Source of the DNA: Centropus unirufus
Taxonomy: Eukaryota; Chordata; Aves; Cuculiformes; Centropidae
Assembly: GCA_013397695.1 (NCBI GenBank)
Contig: VYZI01000050.1
Location: forward strand, 292,747-356,746
Direction: 5' to 3'
DNA: 64,000 bases
The notes beneath the pieces were generated by a model that worked only from the letters and a program-made list of their open reading frames with translations, did not search any database and was not told the origin of the DNA. The position numbers and the translations under genes were made by a program. Positions 52,142 through 64,000 of the stretch are shown here, in pieces (positions within the stretch are counted from its first letter, which is position 1; each line of letters starts with the position of its first letter).

Positions 52142-55100
52142 GATTTAAATATTTTTTTTGTAATTAATAATTATCAATAAATAATTGTTAAATTATCAGT
52201 AAGGATAACAGAGAAAAATAGGTATTTATCAAAGAATTACTGCTTATCAGACCAAGGAGATTGATCATGGGACATTTTTCTGACTTTGAAATGTACAAGT
52301 ATGCCACTGTAAATCCTTATTGTGTAGTGCATCCTAGATAATGTACTTTCTCTATAAAAAGATTATGCTGGGGAGGGAGAAGATTTGGCCTGGCTGGCCT
52401 GTTCATTGTACCTCCAGTATCCACTACTTTCTCAGGCTGTTACGCCAATGAAACAGAGCGGCTGTTCTTACCCTACTAATTGTATAAAGTTGTCTCTATT
52501 AATCATAAATCTGACTAGAAATAATCTGATATATTGGGAGTTGATGAATAAAAGTAAACCACAAACTAACAACCTGACTTTGCATCCAATGTTCTACCCA
52601 AGACATTACTGTTGTGTAAGAAACAAAACACAGTTTATAAGGAGCAATAAAAGATTCAGTCCTTCTGGAACATACCCTGCCTCATGTACTTACACTCCTT
52701 TTGCCAAATGGGAACGTAACACTCTCATTATGTTCTACAATCTTGCAAGGACATATAACATAAATATAAGCTCAGTGAAAGAATCTTGCTGCAATATGAA
52801 ATGAGTATGTTAACACTTTGCAGCCTGAACTAAGTTTATTTCAGAACATAACATTTTCTGAGGTGGCTATCTGTGTTGCTAATAGAAATTCAGTCTGTAA
52901 ATGATATTTTGTAATGAAATGATTTTCAGAATGCAATAAGGAGTCCACATGAATTGCTTTTAACATGTGCAATGTTATTGCATTGTTCTTTTATGTGCAT
53001 ATATCTGGATACTTCTGTTATGGTCACCTAGGAAACAAATGCAGATACATATTTGCAAGCAATTTCATTCATTTTAATTTAATTTGTATAGCAGCTAATG
53101 ATGTAAACCTCAAAAAAAAAAATTTAGGCTTTTAATAAATGCAAAATTTTTTTTTCAAAACACATTAGTGACCACGAGACACTAGGTAAAACTGAACAGT
53201 TTGGCCTCTTAAATGTATTTTGACTTATTTCACACGGGCAAAATTTGACTGACTAGAGGAAGGCAAATATAATACTGAAGAAAATAATGAGCTACATATG
53301 AAAAATGTTATCCTGCTTAATGTAGTAGCACTTATTCAGATAATATGCAAGTAAAGTTAGCATGAGAACTAAAAAGTAGAAAAGCCTATGCATCGGTAAT
53401 AATCAAAGAGAAAAACTTGGCCCAGGCAATGCAGTATGTCAAATGAACTATACAGTGTCTTCCTTTGAAATTTTTAGTCAATAATTCATTTCAACACAGA
53501 ACTAACTAGAGAGTCAGAATACTATATTTCAGGATTATTTTTTTTAGTTCAGTTTTGTGTTACATAAAACATTTGGTTTGCTAAATAACTGCTTATGTAT
53601 TAGCAAACTTTTTGTCTTTTCATAAAAATCTAGGTATACATAATTTATGATATATTTGTAATCTGACACTAATTTGAGGTAGTGATTGGTAAATGAAGAT
53701 TCAGATCTTCCCCTTGTAAGAGCTGAATCTGAATTTAATTCTGAGACATGTTTTGAAGTCCTTCTTTACACAAAATCTTTTAGTTTTCCTGTTTACTCAT
53801 TGTTCTTTCTTTCAGAGGAATATGTTTTTAATGGACATGATTTAGATGAAGTCCAGGTCAAACACAAAATACAGATCACTGTAAACAAATATATATCTTA
53901 CTTGCAAGGAGGTTGTCTTTAATAGTATTTTACACTTACCATAAAATCATTTTGCAAATGGTTAAGCAGTCTAATACTAATAGGGAGATAATTTAGTTAA
54001 CTGACTTACCCTTTTTTTAAAAAAAATAAAATAAAACAAACACCACTTACTTTATCCCTCTTTCTTTTTTTCTGTGGAAAAAATTCCCCATATTCACTGA
54101 AAAAATTTGGTGGAATAAAGAGGGCAGCTACAAGATCTTATCTGTCACAGAATTGTAAACATAAGCATCTTCTGATCAAGGGAAAATAAACTACTAACAT
54201 TGCAAATATCTCTTTATTTTCTGATGTCCAGACTGGATCAAATGCTAAAGAGTAAAAGGTAATTTTTTTAAGCTTCTCTTTTCCATTGACTTATTTCGTA
54301 GGTCACTCACTGTAGAAAATCCCTTGGTGTTTTCAAGTACTTCAGAGAACCTTTTGAGTGGAAGAGCATATTTCTTCATAGGCTTCTATTAGTTATACAT
54401 TCAATTAAGGTAAAAAAACCAATCATATTAGTTTAATTTAACATTTAATTGAAAACCTGAGGTTTCTTTCCTGCTTTCAAGCTAGTTTTAATCATCTCTA
54501 TTTTAGCAGTTGAAAGGTCTTCCAGATCATGCCTATGTAACAGTTCCATTTTTTTAAATGCAGATTACTAGAGGACTACAATTTGTTATAGTAAAAGCTG
54601 AAATTTTTTTTTTTTTCTGTTTGAGAAGTGTACTATTTCTGATACAGCTCATGAAGAAACAGAATTAGCATAGCAATCCATCGTAAATAAATGACTGGAT
54701 GAGAGGCTGTCTGGTGCTTAGTTTCTAGCTAGGGTTAAAACACAGCAAAGGTGAATAGAAATGTCATATAAAAACATTGATATGAAAATAAGGTGTACAC
54801 ATGCCATGATGTCAGTAAACATGGAATCTTCTTTTTTTTTAACACTTAATAGTTCTTTAGGGACACGTATGCCAAAAGCACTTAGTATATTTGTTGAGTC
54901 AGATATAAAATTATATAAATGAACTATAACATACTGTAAGACTGAAGATAGTTATGAATACCATGATTCCCTTGTTCTGTTTGCTTGCTTGGATTTTATC
55001 ACCACTTTTGCTTTTTTAAAAGGTCTTAAGGTACAGACCTAGATCTTAGGTTGCAGCTGTAGTGCATAAGCAGTCTGCTTGACTTCAGGATTTTCACCTG

Positions 55101-56348
55101 ATTGTTGTCTAACCTACTGATCATGCTGAAGGTTACTGACAATCATACCTTTTATATGTTATAAGAGGGGCAGAAAAACTTGGTAGAGAAGCGATCTGTC
55201 CATTCCATTATGTGGGGAATATTTCTTCGAGCTTCTTGGTTGAGACCCAACATAAAGCAGGATTCTTTTGCATTAGCCTTACCAATGTGGGTTGAAAACC
55301 AGTAAAAACCACTACCCTGTAACCCTCCTTCCCCAGCTCAAAGTCCCAAAACTCAAACCCTCCGTACAATACTGACTGATCCGGATAAACAAGGTAATGA
55401 CAGACATCACAGTGTGTACTTTCTAGATCTTATGACATGCCTTGACATATTTGAGTGTCTGGAGATGAAGAAAGAAAAGGCTACTCATACTCTGTGGAAA
55501 CCTGGTGAGAGATAAAACTCTAATAATAGAGATGACTCTTATTCATCCTGAGTTAAGCTCCTCCAGAGCCCTTTTACAGTGAGGCACGAGTACTTGCATG
55601 CAATTTATTCAACAGTATTTAGAAAGTAATTTAGCAAGACTTAAAACTGATTAAGCAGAAACACATCTAAAATATATACAGGAGACAAAGGAATAACAGA
55701 ACTTTATTTAGAAGAAATATATAGTATCCAACCGAGTCTGAAATAAAAATTGAACACAAAATGGTACATTCTCTCTATTTGAGATATATTGTGACTGAAA
55801 TCACATTTCTGATTAAGCTGTTTAGCTCTGAGTGCTAAAAGCTTTCTTGTCTACTTGACAGAGCAAAGGGCAAAACAGAATTTATGGTCACAGCTGTCTG
55901 TCATCTGACAGGTTAACCACCTAACTCAAACTCATTCTATTTTAATTTGATGAAAAAATTTTGCAGCTTCTGAAATTGTAGCTTTTTTTTTATTTTGTGG
56001 TTGTAGAAATACAAATGATAGTATCATGAGCAGTATTTCAGATGAGTTTGTATTCAAGCCAGTATTCACAAATACTAAGAAGGACTGTGATTCCAGAAAA
56101 ACCCACAAGCCATGATTCACAGTCTGTACCAAGGCATATTTGTAAAATATGACATAATTCTTAAAAGATTTATACAAGTTGACTAAAACAGAATTAATTA
56201 CATTTGTCATTAAGATTATTTTCTTGTGTTATGTGTGCTTCACTGAAAGGAAATGTTGTAGGAGTTTTCTATCTGAAATTCAAGAATCATTTCTTCTTCT
56301 GAAGTTTCTACCTCATCTTCCCTGTAGACTGCTAATCTCTGTTAAGAT

Positions 56349-56384
56349 TAAATAAATAAAGAATAAATAAAGATAAATAAAGAA
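56349..56384. repeat. AATAAA-rich imperfect tandem repeat
   Basis: Units such as AATAAATAAAG and ATAAATAAAG repeat imperfectly. The many AATAAA words are simple-sequence content and not evidence of a gene end. Confidence 0.85.
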
Positions 56385-57771
56385 TCCTGCAGATTGAAAT
56401 GGGGGCGTTTCCTCCCTGGTTCCCAAATAGTCTCTTGCTGAAACCTGTAGTACTTCCTGTGCTTCAAACCTTAGTTCCAAAAGTGTGACCTAAGTAAGAG
56501 AAAGTGGTATGTACAAAGGGCAGTGAAACATTACGTTTAGGAAGTCTAACAACTGAGGACGGGGAGTGAGGCCAATACCTATGAATTCCTGCTCTCTCTA
56601 AGAGGGAACTTCATGTGGTCAACCAAGAGCAGAGCCCAACCTGAAAATTCAAGTATAAATTCAAGTATATACATTATGTCTTTTCCTCCGTTCCGTGCTG
56701 TTTGTTTCTCTTGCAATGAAATCAACGATTGCACCTGATAAGTGCAATATTGATCACTAAACCAATTTTTTTTTTTTTGAGTATGTGGTTCTGTCTTTAT
56801 TCATCACAGACATTTAAGCCAACATTTAAGTTTGATTTTCCAGTACAAGGTGGATGGTGGAATCTCATTCTGTGTAAATAAGGGATTTACATTACAGCAT
56901 CTAAAAGTCAAATAGGGAACTCAGCTTCTAGACAGAGATTAGTTTATGTGGTGTGCATTTAAAAGAATGTTCATCAGACAAATATGAAGAATATTATCAG
57001 AATTTGAATTACTTTTAAAACTGGCTTTCTTAATGCTTCCACTGGAATTAGCTGTTTTGTCATCTTACAGATTTCCAGATCAGGGTCTTGGAGAATTTGA
57101 CAAATAGCCATGTTGCTCTGCATCTGGCATAATGTCCATTTGATCCCTGCTGCTGAGTCTTGCAAGTTCCATGCCCAAATTCATATCTAACTAATGCATT
57201 AAAGACCTTTTTGAACTTCTGTTTGCATCTTAATGGGCTGCTTTTGCTAAAGTCTCACAGCAATTTAAATTTTCTTTCATTGGTGCAAGAACTACAGTTT
57301 TAGAAATAAAGCTCATTAAAAAAATAAGTTTGCATTTCTGAGCCAGATTAATGTGTCACACATTGTATAGTTTATTTAAATAACAGTTATCTAGACTCCA
57401 ACTACTGCCAACTACTGCTTCTAGAATATTAAGCTTTGTATGGTGCTTACTCAGCATGCCATTCCAATATTTTGGCATTGTTACCTCCCTGTCAAATATC
57501 AACTCGCCTTAAAAGGATGTTAATGTCTTGAAGACAATGAGCAATTTGACAGCAAAAATATTTTCTGACTGATTTAGAGACCCTGCATGGACTACTTGAC
57601 GTCTAAGATCATTGAAACATATTATACTGGCTATTTTAAAATTAGAATTTCCTTCTATTTGGATTTTGAAATCTCTCATTGGGAGAGCCATTTAAATATA
57701 GCACATATTTTCCCCTTTAGTAGTAGCCTATGAGCTATAATGGTAGATTTTTTTGCGTTTTTATGTTTAGT

Positions 57772-57850
57772 TTTATTGTAAAGAGCTTTGGGATGCATTT
57801 GCATGAAAGGCACTATATAAGCTCATTTTGTATTGCATTGTATTGCATTG
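57772..57850 (+). repeat. Possible ancient SINE/LINE tail with short TATTGCATTG duplication
   Basis: The sequence TTGTAAAGAGCTTTGGGATG, then TGAAAGGCACTATATAAG, resembles a 3' tail shared by old amniote SINE and LINE families. That tail has a GTAAAGCGCTTTG...AAAGGCGCTATATAA layout, as I remember it. Here it is followed by two copies of TATTGCATTG (57831-57850). No SINE head or LINE coding sequence is recognisable upstream, so the assignment rests on the tail motif alone. Confidence 0.4.
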
Positions 57851-58528
57851 TGACAAGTGCAATAATAAGCAGGTTTCCTATCCATTAAAGAACTAATTTC
57901 ACAGCTCACTAATTATGTGAATGAGAAGGGAAAATAGATCTTTTTTTTCTCTAAGGTATGCTTATTTCCACCAGCTAACTCTAAGGTCCCTTTTTTTTTG
58001 TTTGTTTGTACCAAGACTTGTTTATCAAATAGAACAGGAGAGATGTCAAGATGTCAGCTTTTTGTACAATGTGACGGTGTGTACAGAGAGATTGCCTCAG
58101 TCCCTTGCTCAGACAAAAAAATTTAGCACGTACCAAATCTAAATGGCCTGTGTATTTAAGGTGGGATTTGAAAACTGTTAAAAACTGTGCATTTTAATGC
58201 AATTATAATTTGCCTCAGATTTACAGAAAATACTGCTTAGATCTGTATATAGGGGATTTAAACTGATATCCTTAAAAAGTTTTTAATGAATTAGTTGATT
58301 ACCTTTGGGACTGTATCTAACCTATAATTTCAAGGCAGAAAAACATTACATCCTTAGCTTGTACACTTCCCTTCACAGGTAAGGTTTTACTACCTTGCTA
58401 ATAATTTTTTTCTTTCCCTTCACTCATGGAGATATGATTTGAATCAAACATGCATACAGTGATTTAGATAACCTCCTAATACTGTCACATGTTTTTAATT
58501 TGCGTTCATGGTTCTGATTTCATTCTAA

Positions 58529-61292
<2,764 letters not shown>

Positions 61293-61949
61293 TGAATATC
61301 TAGAAATGCAGTGGTACAGGAAAACTATAAGGTTATTCTATACTAGTTAGAACAATAATGAACTCAGTAGTACACACTACAATTACTTAGAAATTACTGT
61401 GTCATGAATGAATTCTAGTTGTTAAGCAAGTCATGGATATTTGCTGCCATCTATACTGCAAGCAAATTATCCAAATTTTAGTGTTATGTCAGTTGATTAG
61501 TAATTTCACATTCCTTCCTATTGATTAAAATCTTAGGTTCCTTCTCAAAGATGATTAGTTCAGAACCACATGAGTGGACAGGAGGTGTTTATTTAAAAAA
61601 GTGGTTTTGCTATTAGCCAGATTATTTTATCCAGCAAAACTGATTGTTTTCATTTTTTTATGTAACACCATAATTTTACCTCTAAGAAAAGTACACACCA
61701 CTTAATATTTATTTTCACTATTGCTATTACTTGTAAAAACATGTTTTCTAGAGTAATAGTATGTCTTTCCTTCATGAAATTTTCAAATTTCATGTATATA
61801 ACATCTACTGCATTACAAAGTAATGTCTTTTTGTTTTTTATAAATACGTTTCTTTCGGACAGAAAGCATATTACTGAATCTTAGTTTTGTAGCAATGCAA
61901 TGGAATATAATGAAGTTCAGAAAAGGAAAGTGTAGGGTTTTGCAACTCA

Positions 61950-62611
61950 GAAGCAGCTCTGTGTCTACTTGGTCCAGGTAGACAAGTTGATGATGAACCA
62001 GCAAGGTGCCCTCATGGACAAGAAGGCCCGTGTTGTCCTGGAGTGCATCTAGAAGAGTGTAGCAAGCAGATCAATGGAGGTTATCCTCCCTCCTTTGCCC
62101 TATTCAGAGTATTGTGCTCAGTTCTGGGATCCCCAGTTCAAGAAAGATGAGGAACTACTAGAGATAGGCCATCAGAGGACCACAAAGGTGATCAGGAGAC
62201 TGGAGCATCTCTTCTATGTGGAGGGGCTGAGGGAACTTGATTTGTTTAGCCTGGAGAAAACTGAGAGGAGACCTTATTGGTATTTATAAATACCTGAGAT
62301 GCAGGTATCAAGAGGATGGGGCCAGTCTCTTCTCAATGGTGCCCAGTGGCAAGGTGAGGGACAATGAGTACAAGCTGGTACCCAGGAAGCTTGACCTCAA
62401 CAAGGGGAAAAAATTATTCACTGTGAGGGTGATGGAGCACTGGAACAGGCTGCCCAGGGCTGTGTGCGGATTCTCCTCTGGAGATATTCAAAACCCACCT
62501 GGACATATTCTGGTACATCCTGCTGTAGGTGAATGTGCTTTAGCAAAGAGGTTGAACTAGATGATCTCCAAACGTCCTTTTCAACCCCTAACATTCCATG
62601 TTTCTGGGATT
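61950..62611 (+). mobile_element. CR1 LINE 3' end, sense: ORF2 C-terminus and 3' UTR
   Basis: This is the best-preserved CR1 3' end in the window. Frame 62074-62289 carries YCAQFWDPQFKKDEELLEIG and LRELDLFSLEK. Frame 62237-62560 takes over with LRGDLIGIYKYLRCRYQEDG and FTVRVMEHWNRLPRAV, so a frameshift falls near 62250. A 3' UTR follows, with GATGATCTCCAAACGTCC and a final CATTCCATGTTTCTGGGATT at about 62592-62611, a diverged version of the usual CR1 tail. It is 5'-truncated at about 61950. Same direction as GRIK2. Confidence 0.94.
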
Positions 62612-63280
62612 AATAGAACATAGTACAGTTCCTAAAAACATATTTTCTTCTTCATCATTTTACTTCTCTCTCCTTTTTTCAGTCTTGGAAATACCACTTA
62701 AAAAAAAAAGCAATTCTCTTGTTTAAGCTTGTCATATAGTTTTTTCTATGCTCTTTTTTCACTTTAACAATCCCCTATGATAGTCTATAGTACACTGCCA
62801 GCTACGGAGTCTTGATCATTTTTCTCTGTAGTTTGCTTTTACATTCACTTGTCTTTTAAATATATCAGTCTTTCTTTCTTGTTTTAGTTCTGCATACTGA
62901 AATTCTGAATTGTATCTTTTTCCTCCTCTCTACTGTAATTATTACGATAACTACAACAGTGAGTATACCTTGCTTTTTTAGTGGTGGCTGAGACTACTGC
63001 AGGTGAAAATCTATTAATAGGCATAATAATAAACACAAGAAAATTCATAAGTTCATCTAGTGTAAGTAAGGATGGAACTATGTGATTTTTTTTTATCTTG
63101 AATTTTGAGTAATAAATGTCATGGGTAACCACCTGAGACATTATTCCTTGGTTTATGAGCAATTCAGTAACTCTGTTATGAAAAGAGGTCAAGATTTTCT
63201 AGGACTTCTAAGAAGTCTACTGGCAGATAGTTTTGGTGCAAAAGCATGTCTAGTCCACTTTTTTGGGTAGGGAACATTTG

Positions 63281-63300
63281 AATAAATAATAATAATAATA
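63281..63300. repeat. (AAT)n microsatellite
   Basis: A short run of AATAAT units with one AATAA irregularity. A similar TTA run lies at 63520-63534. Confidence 0.85.
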
Positions 63301-64000
63301 GGAAAGAATTCTGTTTGTATCATTTATAAATGTGACTTTGGATGTCTCAATCTGTTTTATATTATTGCTTTATTTCATTTTAATGCCACCCGCATTGGAA
63401 CGTGATAATTTCTTCTACAACAAAAATTTTTCCTTCTGAATATTGTATGTAAAAAAAATAAAAATCCAAAAGCATTTCAAGTTCATTAATAAGATTTTTT
63501 TTTATAGTTTGAAACTATCTTATTATTATTATTTACCAGATATCAGAACTGTGATTTTGTTTTCCTTTAGCATTTAAATATAAGTATCTAAATATTTACT
63601 TTTGAAGCTTTTTAAATTTGGAATTAAATTTTCATGTTTTTATATGTATGTGCCTCATGTTTGTTTGTTTATGTCAAATTGCAGACCAGTCTGTATATCT
63701 TTTCATACAGGTTAGTTTGTCCTGTTTGGTTGAAAAGGATGCTCCTTTCCTTTCCTTTCCCTTATCACCTTTATGTGCTTTTCTGTATATGCTGAGATCA
63801 AAACTCTGCAAAGCTCACAGCTGTGAAGTTTTTTTTTTGAGAAATGTGTGAAAGTTATGAAAAATGTGTGATAATCTCAAATCTATCAGGTTTTTGTTAC
63901 TTCAACTTTGAAATTTGAAATTACTTTTTTTTCTGTACTTCCCTGTAAAAATATCTTTGAATATTTTAAAAGAAGGAATCATTATAATGGATTTTCAAAA

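Noticed and set aside
51905..52180. 91-codon open frame across the assembly gap
   Set aside because: More than half of it is N, so the frame is not real evidence.
55240..55400. C/A-rich block as a possible LTR or primer-binding site
   Set aside because: No TG/CA ends, TATA or poly(A) arrangement, and no coding remnant nearby.
55932..56210. 92-codon - strand open frame
   Set aside because: No recognised domain, high Phe, Ile and Asn content, and no support from neighbouring sequence.

Overview
The window is an internal piece of a bird genome. It covers the middle of one gene on the + strand, GRIK2, which encodes the kainate-type ionotropic glutamate receptor subunit GluK2. Six coding exons are readable: 10184-10365, 14524-14577, 17409-17582, 58535-58678, 59347-59454 and 61164-61277. 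They have canonical AG/GT borders and join in frame. They encode about residues 181-439 (precursor numbering, recalled from mammalian GluK2): the second half of the extracellular amino-terminal domain, the linker to the ligand-binding domain and the first strand of that domain. The signal peptide, first half of the amino-terminal domain, ligand-binding core, pore and cytoplasmic tail lie outside the window. An avian source is inferred from the repeats: all recognisable interspersed elements are CR1 LINEs with bird-type 3' ends, or avian-style class II endogenous retrovirus (ERV) pieces with a short LTR. No mammalian SINEs or L1 are seen.

Layout: 1-10183 is the end of an upstream intron. 10184-17582 holds three exons, with a rearranged antisense CR1 copy (11800-13215) in the first internal intron. 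17583-58534 is one intron of about 41 kb. It contains two sense CR1 fragments (25580-25835, 32205-33020), an antisense retroviral block (34929 to about 37820, possibly to 39263), an antisense CR1 with a second CR1 tail nested in it (40997-41480), a 147-base assembly gap (51995-52141), small tandem repeats and a possible ancient SINE/LINE tail (about 57772-57850). 58535-61277 holds three more exons, with a CR1 fragment 177 bases past one of them. 61278-64000 is the start of the next intron, with a CR1 3' end at 61950-62611.

The exons make one receptor segment and the rest is intron and mobile-element debris. All short open frames away from the exons and repeats look like chance. I found no RNA gene, CRISPR array, operon or new biological system. 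The most useful second looks are the antisense retroviral block with its intact-looking LTR promoter, the CR1 copy that keeps ORF1 esterase remnants next to an ORF2 3' end, and the nested CR1. Repeat family names and residue numbers come from recognition, not from a database search.
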